A stretch of DNA of 64,000 nucleotides, taken from positions 1 to 64,000 of the forward strand of contig NZ_POUT01000009.1 of assembly GCF_002890915.1 (NCBI RefSeq). Reading direction: 5' to 3'. Made by a program: the position numbers and the translations under genes. The notes beneath the pieces are model-generated. The model saw only the letters and a list, made by a program, of their open reading frames with translations. It was not told the origin of the DNA and did no database searches. The stretch is from Stutzerimonas stutzeri (GTDB taxonomy: Bacteria > Pseudomonadota > Gammaproteobacteria > Pseudomonadales > Pseudomonadaceae). Shown here piece by piece: positions 36,641 to 45,678 of this stretch. Each line of letters opens with the position of its first letter. The stretch's first letter is position 1.

Positions 36641-36994
36641 TCAGCCGTGCCGCAACAGTTGGCTGGCTTCCAGCGCGACCACGGCGATCACGGCCGCGAT
36701 CTCCGTGCGCAGCAGGCGCTGATGCGTCTCGCGGGACGGCTCCCGCCGCAACAGGCGCCGGCGCATCCACCACCAGCCGTAAGCCGTCGCCCCGTAGAGG
36801 CACAGCCGCCACGCGAAGAAGTGGCCGGCGTGCGCCTGCAGCCAGTGCTGCCAGCCCTCGACGCCGCCGACCACGTGGATGCCGGCGATGTTCACCGCCA
36901 CCGCGGCGGCGACCACCAGCAAGGTCCACAGCAGCGCCACGCCGACGCGGCGGTTCAACAGCCATGGCAGCCGCAGCCAGGCCAGCCGGCTCAT
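36641..36994 (-). CDS. Small ICE membrane protein
   Basis: A 117-residue protein with three likely helices: VALLWTLLVVAAAVAVNIAG, a central WRLCLYGATAYGWWW and a C-terminal IAAVIAVVALEA. The start overlaps the PFL_4711 stop (ATGA). It is usually present between the PFL_4711 and TraG genes in this ICE class; function unknown. Confidence 0.75.
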   Translation of the reverse strand: MSRLAWLRLPWLLNRRVGVALLWTLLVVAAAVAVNIAGIHVVGGVEGWQHWLQAHAGHFFAWRLCLYGATAYGWWWMRRRLLRREPSRETHQRLLRTEIAAVIAVVALEASQLLRHG

Positions 36995-38397
36995 GGCGTA
37001 CCGCTCCGCGGCTTTTGGACTTCCCGCAGACGGTCGCGCGTGGTGTCGCCCTCGAAGACGCCACGCGAGCCGGCAGCGCGGGTGCTGTGGCGCTGGATGA
37101 TCGCCATCGCCGAGTTGCCGGCCAGCGTGCGGCGCAGCTCCAGCTCGGTCTTGAGGTTGTTGATCTCCTGCTCCAGCGCACCGTTCTCCTGGTCGACCGC
37201 CTGCACGGCCAGTTCGTTGGCGGCGACGTTCGGCTCCTTCTTGCCGGTCAGCAACGTGCGTTGCAGCAGCAGGGCCTTCTCCAGCACGCTGGACAGCGCC
37301 GCCTCCGACGCCAGGCGCTTGCCCAGCACGTCCTGGTCGGGTTCGTCACGCAGGGCCTCGATCACTCCGCGGGTGATCGGCAGCGAGCTGCTGCCGGCCG
37401 CGTCGAGATTGGTGGGCGTCGTCGGCCGGGTGCCCGTCACCAGCTCCTGCAGCACCTGCAGCTTGGTCTCGTACTCTTCTTGGATCACTGGCGTCAGCCC
37501 GACGCCAGGCGTGGTCTGGGTCTTCGTGCAGTTTTCGCAGGTGCGTTGCTCGCGTTCGCCCAACACGCGGGTCGCCCAGTCGGCGGCCGCCTGGGGCGAG
37601 GACCAGGTTTGGCAGGTCAGGCGGTTGCCGCAGGCGCTGCGCGCGATCGACGAGGTATCGGTGGCGTTGCGCCCGTTGAGCAGGTTGTAGCCCGCTCGCG
37701 TCACATCGCCGACCACCTTGATCGAACTCTGGCCGGAGCCGCCCGCGTTGCCGCCGCCGACCCAGGGCACGCCGTTGTTCCCTTTGTTGGACTCGGCTTG
37801 CTCGATGGCGGAGACGGCATCGGTGCTGCTGACCGCATCCCGCAGCGCCATCCCCTCGGCGAGCTGGTCCCAGCCGGCTTGGCCGCCGGCCATGTCCGCC
37901 ATCCGATTGGCGATGGCCCGGCAGGTCATCTTCGAGCGGTCGAAGTCCATGCGTGCCTGGAGGATGCCGTTGGTCAGCAGGTTGTAGAGCCCCGGGTCGG
38001 CGCGCTGGATGATCAGGGCCGGCAGCGAGGCCACGGCGCTGGTGGCGTTCTGGATCACGTTGCTCATGATCGTCTGGAAGCCGTTGGTGATGCCGTTGAG
38101 CTGGTTCTGCAGCGTCGTGGTGATGCTCATGTCGCCGCAGATCAGGTTGCTGTTCCAGCCGACGCCCACGCCGATGCTCTGCATGTTGCCGGCACCACCC
38201 ATCGACACCGCCCGGCCGCCGCCGATGCTGTAGAGCACGTCGTCGCCGATCACGCTGCCGCTGACGTTCACGCCATTGGGGTCGATGCGGGTCTGCGCCC
38301 AGGCGACGCCGACGACCAGCGTGATGGCCGCCACGAGCAGCGTGGCCCGCAGGGGCGACTTCGCGCGGTGCAGGAAGTCAGGGAGGGAGGCGTTCAT
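36991..38397 (-). CDS. ICE protein, PFL_4711 family (TIGR03755)
   Basis: A 468-residue exported protein with a signal peptide (ends VVGVAWAQ). Cys pairs (SMTITTT/ICGD, ACGNRLTCQTW, CENC) suggest disulphides, which the DsbA-like protein encoded in the same ICE could make. A coiled-coil stretch near the C-terminus (LEQEINNLKTELELRRTLAG). It resembles TraH-like pilus assembly factors in size and location. The ATG at 38397 is used because it opens the signal peptide. Confidence 0.85.
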   Translation of the reverse strand: MNASLPDFLHRAKSPLRATLLVAAITLVVGVAWAQTRIDPNGVNVSGSVIGDDVLYSIGGGRAVSMGGAGNMQSIGVGVGWNSNLICGDMSITTTLQNQLNGITNGFQTIMSNVIQNATSAVASLPALIIQRADPGLYNLLTNGILQARMDFDRSKMTCRAIANRMADMAGGQAGWDQLAEGMALRDAVSSTDAVSAIEQAESNKGNNGVPWVGGGNAGGSGQSSIKVVGDVTRAGYNLLNGRNATDTSSIARSACGNRLTCQTWSSPQAAADWATRVLGEREQRTCENCTKTQTTPGVGLTPVIQEEYETKLQVLQELVTGTRPTTPTNLDAAGSSSLPITRGVIEALRDEPDQDVLGKRLASEAALSSVLEKALLLQRTLLTGKKEPNVAANELAVQAVDQENGALEQEINNLKTELELRRTLAGNSAMAIIQRHSTRAAGSRGVFEGDTTRDRLREVQKPRSGTP

Positions 38398-38407
38398 CGT
38401 GGGTTCC

Positions 38408-39352
38408 TCACATGAAATCGACGCTGCCGAGGAAGACCTGGCCACGGCGCCGGCAGCAGGAGTACGGCCGCCACAAGGCCCAGGCGTAGTCGCCCTGCTG
38501 GGCCTGCACGCGGGTGCGGCTGTGCGGGAAGACCACGCAACTGTTCGAGAGCGTGGGCGTCAGCTCCTGCCACTTGCCCGTCGAGGCGTCGGTCTCGATC
38601 AGCGCGCCGGCCGGCCAGTAGCCGTCGCGGGCGTTGGCCAGCAGGGGCTGGTACACATGAATCTGGTTGCGGCGCGTCACGATGTCGCCCGCGCGCTGCG
38701 CGACCACGGCGCCGCTCTTGTGGTCGTCGGTCTGGTGCAGGAAGCCACCGCGGGGATACACGTTGCCCCAGAGGTTCAGGCCGGTGCGCGTACCGATTTC
38801 GCGCCGGCCGGGGATGAGCGCTTCGGGGTAGAACGCTTCCGGGATGTTGTAGCGCCAGGCGATCGTGTCGAGCGTGCTCAGCAGATACGGCATGAAGGCC
38901 GTGCCAGCGCCTTCGCAGGTGTAGCCGGAGGCGCTGGCGAACTGGCTGAACACCATCCCGGCCGGATGGCCGATGACATCGGCGTTCTTGAACTTGGCGA
39001 GGTTGTTCTCGTTGTCGTGATTGGTCGTGCCGTCACCGCCAGCCTTGGCGGTCGGGTTGGGCATGCTCATCGCCCTGACTTCCAGCCACGGGTTTTCGCC
39101 GGTGTTCGAGTAGCTCGACACCACCGCATCGGGGACGTAGTGGCGCACCTTGACGGAAGTGCGCACCGAGCAGCCGAAGGGCGTGCAGTACAGCCAGTAG
39201 CAGATTCCGACCACGCGGTATTCGAGGCAGTCGGGGGACAACGCCGACGAGACGATGGTGGCGGTGTCCAGGGCGAACGTCGACGTGGCCGTGCCCAACA
39301 GCAGCGAGGCGGCGGTGGCGCGCAGGCGCCGGCGTGCCAGCAGGAGGCTCAT
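38408..39352 (-). CDS. ICE protein, PFL_4710 family (TraU-like, TIGR03756)
   Basis: A 314-residue exported Cys-rich protein, related in position and character to TraU, needed for DNA transfer. Signal peptide in residues 1-28; conserved CLEYRVVGICYWLYCTPFGC and a final WRPYSCCRRRGQVF. The start overlaps the PFL_4709 stop by ATGA; the gap to PFL_4711 is 10 nt. Confidence 0.85.
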   Translation of the reverse strand: MSLLLARRRLRATAASLLLGTATSTFALDTATIVSSALSPDCLEYRVVGICYWLYCTPFGCSVRTSVKVRHYVPDAVVSSYSNTGENPWLEVRAMSMPNPTAKAGGDGTTNHDNENNLAKFKNADVIGHPAGMVFSQFASASGYTCEGAGTAFMPYLLSTLDTIAWRYNIPEAFYPEALIPGRREIGTRTGLNLWGNVYPRGGFLHQTDDHKSGAVVAQRAGDIVTRRNQIHVYQPLLANARDGYWPAGALIETDASTGKWQELTPTLSNSCVVFPHSRTRVQAQQGDYAWALWRPYSCCRRRGQVFLGSVDFM

Positions 39353-39792
39353 GGCTGCGTGCTCCGGTAGGCGTTGATGCGCGCGACGGCGCGGGGCACG
39401 TCGGGCTCGCCGTAGACCACGTAGCGTCGATCGACCACCACGGCGGGAATCTTGGCGATGCCCAGCCCCCAGGCATCCGCGACACCTTGGTAGGCGTGGC
39501 CGATGCGGCGTTGAAGGGCCTCGCCACCGTCATGCAACCGCTGCCGCACCAGGGCTGCAGCCTGTTGCGGGTCGGCCGGTAGGGGCGCGGCGAGTTCGAC
39601 CTCGATGCGCGTGGCCTGGTCCAGCTCGATGATCCGCACGCCGGCTGGAGCCTGCACCGGATGACGGCTGTCGGTGACGACGAGCACGTCGGCTGCTGCA
39701 GTCTGGGTAAACATGAACAGCACTGCCCACAGTCCGGGCGCAATGCTGATGGTCGGCAGCCGGGGCGAAGCCTTGAAGACGGGGGCCGGCAT
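39349..39792 (-). CDS. ICE protein, PFL_4709 family (TrbC/TraW-like, TIGR03757)
   Basis: A 147-residue exported protein. Signal peptide ends FTQTAAA; the mature part has a thioredoxin-like, TrbC_Ftype pattern (DVLVVTDSRHPV, then GIAKIPAVVVDRRYVVYG). It opens the distal transfer segment (PFL_4709-4710-4711-TraG). Its upstream 143 nt must hold a promoter unless transcription comes through the inserted cassette at 39936-44040. Confidence 0.85.
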   Translation of the reverse strand: MPAPVFKASPRLPTISIAPGLWAVLFMFTQTAAADVLVVTDSRHPVQAPAGVRIIELDQATRIEVELAAPLPADPQQAAALVRQRLHDGGEALQRRIGHAYQGVADAWGLGIAKIPAVVVDRRYVVYGEPDVPRAVARINAYRSTQP

Positions 39793-39935
39793 ATCGGGCG
39801 TCCTTGGAGTCGATCAAAGTCACAGTCGACTTCAAGTGCCGATCTAGCGCGACAAAGAAACCGCATCCGGCCCCTGCCGGTTTCATACCCTATGCCGTTG
39901 TGAGCGTTGTGATTGCCTCCTGTCGGAGGCGGAGA

Positions 39936-40607
39936 TCAGGTGCGGGACGCTGAGGTGCCCGCGAACCCAAGAAACGCATGCTGTAAGCGAATCGGCATCG
40001 ACGGCTTGGAGCGTGCATGTAGGCTCTGCCAAGTCCCGTCACTGATGTCGCTCGGGGCGAGGCGATCTACCGAGCGCGAAACTCTTCTCAAGTAAGCGTT
40101 GACGCCATCCGCGGATTCCGAAGGAGCGCCGGCAAGAACGTACCCCACCATGAAGCCGATAGCATGGTTCTCGCCGTACTTCTCCTGGATGAATCGATCC
40201 ATGCCCTCGACGACGTACTCTCGACACAAGTGAGTGTCCGACCCGGCGATTCGTTTGCATTCGATGATCGCGTGCGGATCATGCTCCTGCGTGCGCAAGA
40301 AAATTTCGACGAACGCCAGCGGGATGTCGGTACGTCCGTCTGGCAGCATCACGTTGCTTTTGGATCGCGATTCCGTGCCAGGCAGCACCATGATCTGCTT
40401 CCACGGGGAGTTCTTCAGCGCAATGCGCATCCCGTCCCGCAGGCGCTCGGTCATGATTACCTCTCCAGCGTTGGCATTCACGTCCTCGGCTGCGCATGCT
40501 CGCTGCCAACCTGCGGCCAGTGTCAGCAGAATGACCGCCACAACCTCGGGCTCAAGTTCAATGAACTCTCTGCCCAGTGCAGGAGGTGCCTCATAGGGGA
40601 TCCTCAA
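39936..40607 (-). CDS. PD-(D/E)XK nuclease-like protein of a three-gene cassette
   Basis: A 223-residue protein of no family I recognise. It shows a plausible PD-(D/E)XK core: Asp94 in PDGRTDIPLA, then a strand with Glu116 and Lys118 in PHAIIECKRI. Arg/Tyr-rich helices follow. The start is TTG 40605-40607, whose TTGA overlaps the stop of the methyltransferase gene; the ribosome site AGGGGGC lies inside that gene, so translation depends on it. I infer the cleavage half of a restriction-type module. GC content and codon use differ from the ICE backbone, suggesting separate acquisition. Confidence 0.6.
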   Translation of the reverse strand: MRIPYEAPPALGREFIELEPEVVAVILLTLAAGWQRACAAEDVNANAGEVIMTERLRDGMRIALKNSPWKQIMVLPGTESRSKSNVMLPDGRTDIPLAFVEIFLRTQEHDPHAIIECKRIAGSDTHLCREYVVEGMDRFIQEKYGENHAIGFMVGYVLAGAPSESADGVNAYLRRVSRSVDRLAPSDISDGTWQSLHARSKPSMPIRLQHAFLGFAGTSASRT

Positions 40608-43567
40608 ACTTTGCCCCCTGAAAAGCTCTCCGCGACCACTGCATCGGCATCTTCCAGTGCCGCTATGCCCATCCAGTAGCGCCGCGCTGCTGGCTTGATG
40701 ATCACGACTTCGTTGCGTCCGTGTACTCGCAATTCCCGCTCTGCACTGAGCGCGGTCGCAATCTTGACTTTCAGGCGCCTGCCGATACGTGCCAGTACTT
40801 CACCCAATTCGCCTTGTGGTGCCACGACGCTCACGCTCGCATTACCCGGCCCCTCTTCCAAGACAAAGCGCACGACGCGCAAGGCCGAACTGCTTGGCAA
40901 GTCGAGCACTTCGGCGCGCATGTGCCGCTTATTGCGAACGGAAAGCCAATCCTCGATAACGGACAGGAACGTCTTGGCATACGCCGTGACCTCAGTACGA
41001 CTGTCCGATGGCTCCACGGATGATTCGCGGCCGGTTTCCCATTGCCACCCGGCGCGAAGGAGGCCGTCTCGAATGACAGTTCGGTCGGCATCGTTCAGTT
41101 CGTACAGATCGAAGACAGCTTCGTCCAGTTCAGCCCATCCCCTCTCGTCGGTGCCGTTGGCGCGCAGATTCTTCTCAATCTGCAGCAGGCGCTGGCCAGC
41201 CTCAGATTTCACTGCGCTCGTGAAATTAGGCACCGGTAGGAAGCTGAGGTCGCGAGCCAGCAGCTTCCTCTTGTAGATTCCAAACTCTGCAGCGGTCAGA
41301 TAGAAGAACCATGTCGCAAAAGCAGAACTCAACACGGTGGCAAGCAAATGTGCCGTCCGCGTGTGCCCTCTCGGAAGAGACACTGCGAAGTATGAGTTCG
41401 TGAAGACGAGATCCCGCTCGGAGACGGCCGCCAAGACGCGTGGACTCCCCAGAAGCATTTCCTTCACGATGAGAAGCGGGGCTTGATATATCTCCCGCGA
41501 TCGTGGCCATTGTGCCTTCGATTGGCTGAAAGTCGGCAAATCATCGGGAATGTTGAAGTGCTGCATGTCTTTGACTTGCAGTACATCCAATCCTTTTAGC
41601 GGGCGAGCATCGCGCGTCTGATTCTCTGGGGCCCCGCGAATCAATCCAACCTGGAAGGTAGTGTCGAGTAATGAGAGTTGCTCGCCCAGATTTCTGTGGG
41701 CCGAAGTCAAGTCATCCAGCAATAGGAGGTCACGGCGCCGGCCAACGGCTGCTGCCTTGAGCTTCAACGGCTGTTCTTGGATTTCGTCGAGTGTCAAAGT
41801 GATGACGTCACTCGGCGCCACCTCGAACGAATGAGTCCTTGCACCGCTGGGCGTCCACGGGATCTGAACGACCGTGACCTGATCCGTTCGCTGCTTCGGT
41901 CGATGACGGGCAAAGAGAACCACTGCGGGCATGGCCGCTGTCGCGAAGAGCCAACTGCACAAATTGGACAGATTTACCAAGGTGATCGGAGCCACGGCTC
42001 GCATCACATGCTGAGCTGCTGCCATGCCGGTGCCGCTGCGGCTGAAGAACGGCATCGCGCTAAGAATGATGCCGAAACGGGTCTTCTCATGTGAGAACTC
42101 CGCCGCTCGCAACACGAAATCCAAGCCTTCACCGCGCGGTTGCGCAGGTACGCCCGCAACCCTGGTCTTGCGCCGCGCTTCGGTTCCTGTCTGCCCCCTA
42201 AAGCTCCAAGGGGGATTGCCCACGATAAGGTCGAACTGCTTCAGCCCTGTCGGCGTCGCCAGCACGGCCTTGCCATCTCCATCACGTTCGACAGTACGAG
42301 CGTCACCGACGAGCAATGTCCTGCCGATCAATGGCTGGAACTTCAGGGACTGCGGTGGTTGCGGGTCAGGGTCCAGCTCAAGCGCAGCCAGGTACAGGCT
42401 GAACGCAGCGACGCGAATCGCGGCTTCGCTAATGTCTACGCCATACACCTGCCCGTAGAGCGTCGAGCGGATCAGCTCCCTCGTGGGCGGCTGACCTTGC
42501 GAGCGAAGATGAACCAAGCGCCGCAGCGCTTCGACCAGGAAGACACCGGAGCCGCACGTCAAATCCAGCACCGACTCCCGTCCAGATAGACCATCCATGA
42601 CCTCATCGAGGACCAGCGAGACGACGGACAGTCGCGTGTAGTGCACGCCGTTTCGCAACGCTTCTGTGCGCTTTCCTCCAGTCTGCGGCTCAGCATGTGC
42701 AAACTGCTCGTAGATCGAGCTGATGAGCTCGACCGGAATCACGTCGAACTGGTAGGGGAAGAAGCTGAGTTGCCCGCTTTCAGGATCGACAGCCTCCAGG
42801 AACTCCGCAACCCGCGTCAAATGGTGAGCTGCTGGTGTCGTTTTCACCGACGAGGGCGGAAACATATCGCCGTTGAAGGTCTGGGCCAGCCATGCGAACA
42901 GCTTGCTGGTCGCTGGCCGGTCGCGCAGGATCGCCGGCAACGCCGTGCGGCCGCATACCCGCTTCAACCGCGCCGCACTGACGATCTCGCGGTCAATCAG
43001 GTACTGGGTGAAGATCACGCGCCCAATCAAGGCCTGCGCCGCATCGCGCGCGAGATTGCCTGCGACCAAATCGCGTTCGAGACATCCAAGGTCAGACAGG
43101 AGCTTCTGATCGACGCTGGTCTTGCGATCGATGGCCGGCACCTGGGCCCAGAATTGGCCCGTCTCGATCGCCAGTCGGCCGGCCAACTCGTCCAGTTCAT
43201 GAAGCGAAGCTTCGATGTTCTCGAAACGCCGAATCAAATGTCTCTGGGCATCGCCTTCTTTCGCGGGTGTGCCGAAACCGTTGTACAGGTCGATACGCTG
43301 CGGCGAGATCACCCACAGCAACGGCGCGAACCCCTCGTTCCAGACCTCTCGTCGCCACTGGCTGACCAGATCGTCTGCAGGCGCGCTTTGCTCAAACTTG
43401 AAGTAGACGGTCAACGACGACGCGCTGCGCCACAATGCGTCCGGAACAAAAACGCGGCCGTGGCGCGAGGACTGCGCCTCGGCCCCCAACCGAAGACCGG
43501 GCGCGGGTTGCCCGTCCGGCAGGTAGCCGGTTGCGGCGAGCACCTGTTCCAGCGTGGCAGTGTTCAC
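40604..43567 (-). CDS. Eco57I/TaqI-like adenine-N6 DNA methyltransferase
   Basis: A 987-residue class I methyltransferase. Motif I is VLDLTCGSGVF (333-343), the catalytic motif IV is NPPW (451-454), and a TaqI-like target-recognition region follows. The first 300 residues are an uncharacterised domain (YFKFEQ, then PLLWVISPQRIDLYNGFG), longer than in TaqI-type enzymes. No nuclease motif is evident within the protein itself. The start is GTG 43565-43567 overlapping the HTH gene stop (GTGA); the stop overlaps the nuclease gene. The three genes form one coupled operon embedded in the conjugation operon. Confidence 0.82.
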   Translation of the reverse strand: MNTATLEQVLAATGYLPDGQPAPGLRLGAEAQSSRHGRVFVPDALWRSASSLTVYFKFEQSAPADDLVSQWRREVWNEGFAPLLWVISPQRIDLYNGFGTPAKEGDAQRHLIRRFENIEASLHELDELAGRLAIETGQFWAQVPAIDRKTSVDQKLLSDLGCLERDLVAGNLARDAAQALIGRVIFTQYLIDREIVSAARLKRVCGRTALPAILRDRPATSKLFAWLAQTFNGDMFPPSSVKTTPAAHHLTRVAEFLEAVDPESGQLSFFPYQFDVIPVELISSIYEQFAHAEPQTGGKRTEALRNGVHYTRLSVVSLVLDEVMDGLSGRESVLDLTCGSGVFLVEALRRLVHLRSQGQPPTRELIRSTLYGQVYGVDISEAAIRVAAFSLYLAALELDPDPQPPQSLKFQPLIGRTLLVGDARTVERDGDGKAVLATPTGLKQFDLIVGNPPWSFRGQTGTEARRKTRVAGVPAQPRGEGLDFVLRAAEFSHEKTRFGIILSAMPFFSRSGTGMAAAQHVMRAVAPITLVNLSNLCSWLFATAAMPAVVLFARHRPKQRTDQVTVVQIPWTPSGARTHSFEVAPSDVITLTLDEIQEQPLKLKAAAVGRRRDLLLLDDLTSAHRNLGEQLSLLDTTFQVGLIRGAPENQTRDARPLKGLDVLQVKDMQHFNIPDDLPTFSQSKAQWPRSREIYQAPLLIVKEMLLGSPRVLAAVSERDLVFTNSYFAVSLPRGHTRTAHLLATVLSSAFATWFFYLTAAEFGIYKRKLLARDLSFLPVPNFTSAVKSEAGQRLLQIEKNLRANGTDERGWAELDEAVFDLYELNDADRTVIRDGLLRAGWQWETGRESSVEPSDSRTEVTAYAKTFLSVIEDWLSVRNKRHMRAEVLDLPSSSALRVVRFVLEEGPGNASVSVVAPQGELGEVLARIGRRLKVKIATALSAERELRVHGRNEVVIIKPAARRYWMGIAALEDADAVVAESFSGGKV

Positions 43568-44040
43568 GCCCTACTCCGGATAGCTTCGGGTGGAAACGGC
43601 AACGCTGCCTGGCTCGGCGTCGGGACGATCGGCAGCATGTGCTGCTGAAGCCGCATGATCAACGGATCGAGCGGGATGACGAGAGTCGGTTGCGTCGGCG
43701 CCGGTCCAATCCCCTCGGGGCCGATATCGCACAGGGTCGCCGAAGTGGCCGTCACGAACGCCACGGACCCATTCAGCGCCAATGCGCTACTCGTGCCCAG
43801 CAACCGAAAGAGCGCGTCAACGCCGACGCTGACGGTGGCGATGTGCACTCCCAACGAGCTGACCAACTCATTGGTAACGGCCAAGCCTAGGAGATCCGCG
43901 AAGGTGAATCGGGCAGCCTTCCCGGTCTTGGACGCCAAGTAGGGCACGGTCTTGCGCCAATGCCGCACCGTTTCGACGGACACGCCGGTTAGCGTGCGCA
44001 TCTGGTCCTGAGTGTACTGGATGGCGGTGACGGCAGACAT
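43564..44040 (-). CDS. MerR-like HTH protein heading the methyltransferase cassette
   Basis: A 158-residue protein. The N-terminal helix-turn-helix resembles MerR/excisionase folds (YTQDQMRTLTGVSVETVRHW, then RFTFADLLGLAV). The C-terminal half (SLGVHIATVSVGVDALFRLL) is unfamiliar and probably dimerises. It may control the cassette or take part in target binding. ATG 44040 is chosen; TTG 44055 is in frame and neither has a good ribosome site. About 190 nt with an AT-rich patch lie upstream and probably hold the cassette promoter. Confidence 0.65.
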   Translation of the reverse strand: MSAVTAIQYTQDQMRTLTGVSVETVRHWRKTVPYLASKTGKAARFTFADLLGLAVTNELVSSLGVHIATVSVGVDALFRLLGTSSALALNGSVAFVTATSATLCDIGPEGIGPAPTQPTLVIPLDPLIMRLQQHMLPIVPTPSQAALPFPPEAIRSRA

Positions 44041-44202
44041 TCGCGTTGCAGGCAACTAGAAAATATGCAGATTCTGCCATGTAAAGGTGTGCTTCTCAAC
44101 AGGTAAAGGCCGGTTCAGCCGCCTATCCCACAAGCCTTCCAAGCTTCCGAAAGTCGCGACCATCAGAGCGCATCGCGAACGTGTGGATAGGGGCAAGACG
44201 CA

Positions 44203-44225
44203 AGGCGCCCCCGGAAGGGGCGCCT
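44203..44225 (-). terminator. GC-rich hairpin after the radC-like gene
   Basis: A perfect 9-bp stem (44203-44211 with 44217-44225) and 5-nt loop lie just past the radC-like stop. On the minus strand it is followed only by a weak TTGCGTCTTG tail. It may end the TraC-DsbA-RadC transcript before the cassette. Confidence 0.45.
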
Positions 44226-44230
44226 GCGGA

Positions 44231-44725
44231 CTACAACAAGCCGGCTTCGGCGAACGAGTACGGGCTGCCCTTGCCGACGATGAAGTGGTCCAGCACTCGG
44301 ACATCGACGGTGGCCAGGGCGCTCTTCAGCCGCTCGGTGATCGCACGATCAGCGGCCGATGGCTCGGTGTTCCCCGAGGGGTGCTGATGCGCCAGGATCA
44401 GCGCCGAAGCGTTGAGCGCCAGCGCACGTTGGACCACCACCCTCGGATACACCGAAGTCTGGTCGACCGTGCCCTTGAACAGCGGCTCAAAGGCGAGCAC
44501 CTGGTGCTGGCTGTCGAGAAACACGATGGCGAAGATTTCGTTCGGCTCCGCGACCAGTTTTAGGCGCAGGTAGTCGCGCACGGCGGCGGGACTGCCCAGC
44601 GCTGGACCGGCCTTGAACACGCGGTTCTCCAGCAGGGTGATGGCCTGCCGGATGATCCAGTCTTCGTGCTGGGCGGCGATCAGGGTGAGCGACTCCGGGC
44701 GGGAGTCGGCGATGACGAGAGACAT
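44231..44725 (-). CDS. RadC-family JAB-domain protein of the ICE
   Basis: A 164-residue RadC/DUF2466 protein with the JAMM metal motif intact: His113-x-His115 in [16 protein letters not shown], Ser117 and Asp126. It lacks the N-terminal helix-hairpin-helix of chromosomal RadC, as ICE versions do. Despite the name, a role in DNA repair is unproven; an anti-restriction or transfer-related role has been suggested by its frequency on mobile elements. GGAGG lies 6 nt before the ATG. Confidence 0.88.
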   Translation of the reverse strand: MSLVIADSRPESLTLIAAQHEDWIIRQAITLLENRVFKAGPALGSPAAVRDYLRLKLVAEPNEIFAIVFLDSQHQVLAFEPLFKGTVDQTSVYPRVVVQRALALNASALILAHQHPSGNTEPSAADRAITERLKSALATVDVRVLDHFIVGKGSPYSFAEAGLL

Positions 44726-44921
44726 GGCGAACCTCCAATGGATGAGATCGGAGGGCGCCTGCCCCCTGGAGGGCAAACCCTCCTGGGGACGATGGGGATG
44801 GAACAGGTGACGAGCGGGCATCCACCACCGCGGATGCGGTGGCTGTTCGCGTCAAGGGATGCGATGCGAACGGGTTTCGATCAACGCGGACGAGCCGCGC
44901 CGCAGCCTTGAAGATCGATGG

Positions 44922-45665
44922 CTACCTGGGCATGTCACCGGCAACGCCGGCGGGCATGTCTGGGGAATGGGCGGGTTCGGCTACGGTCGTGCTGCCGGCG
45001 GCGAGCAGGTCGATGGCCGACAGCAAGGCATCGCCTTCGACGGGACCGTGCAGCAGGAGGGTCTTGCCGGACTCGCGGTCGCGCAGTTGCAGGGCCGGCG
45101 TGGCCGCGATGCCCTGCTGTGCGGCTTCCGCCGCCTGGGCACGGATGACCGCATCGGGGCGATCGCTGTCGAGACAACCCTGCATGGCTGGCGTGAGGTC
45201 GGGATAGCGCAGGCCCTCCGGCAGGCCCTGGCCGTCGCCACGGGTGTGCGCGTAGAGCCACGCCACGGCTTGCCAGAACGTGGCATGTCCGCCGGTCTCG
45301 CCCGCGCACTCGGCCAGGCGCGCCCCGGCAGTCGCAGCGGGCTCGTGCATGGACAGCGGCAGGTGGTGCCACTGCCAGTTCACCTCGGGATGGGCGTCGA
45401 TCCAGCGCTTGAGCGTGGGGAAGTAGGCCCGGCAGTACGGACACTCCAGGTCGGCGTACCCGACCACCGTGAAGCGCGCATCGGCACGGCCATACAGCCA
45501 GGGCGCGCCGGCCGGTTTCGGCGCTTCGGACCCGGCGGCGGCCAGGGGCATGGACTCGGTTGCCGGATGCGTCACGCGCAGCAGCATCCACGAGGCAACC
45601 GCAACGGTCACCACGATCAGCAGACCGATCCGGGGATGACGGCGGGCGAATGAAGGCATGCGCAT
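44922..45665 (-). CDS. DsbA/DsbC-like thiol:disulphide protein
   Basis: A 247-residue thioredoxin-fold protein anchored by one N-terminal helix (PRIGLLIVVTVAVASWMLL). The active site is CPYC (75-78) in YADLECPYCRAYF; the cis-Pro loop is in GIAATPALQL. It would form disulphides in the Cys-rich periplasmic transfer proteins (PFL_4710, PFL_4711). ATG 45665 follows GGGAG, 14 nt after the TraC stop on the same strand. Confidence 0.87.
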   Translation of the reverse strand: MRMPSFARRHPRIGLLIVVTVAVASWMLLRVTHPATESMPLAAAGSEAPKPAGAPWLYGRADARFTVVGYADLECPYCRAYFPTLKRWIDAHPEVNWQWHHLPLSMHEPAATAGARLAECAGETGGHATFWQAVAWLYAHTRGDGQGLPEGLRYPDLTPAMQGCLDSDRPDAVIRAQAAEAAQQGIAATPALQLRDRESGKTLLLHGPVEGDALLSAIDLLAAGSTTVAEPAHSPDMPAGVAGDMPR

Positions 45666-45678
45666 CGTGTCGCTCCCG

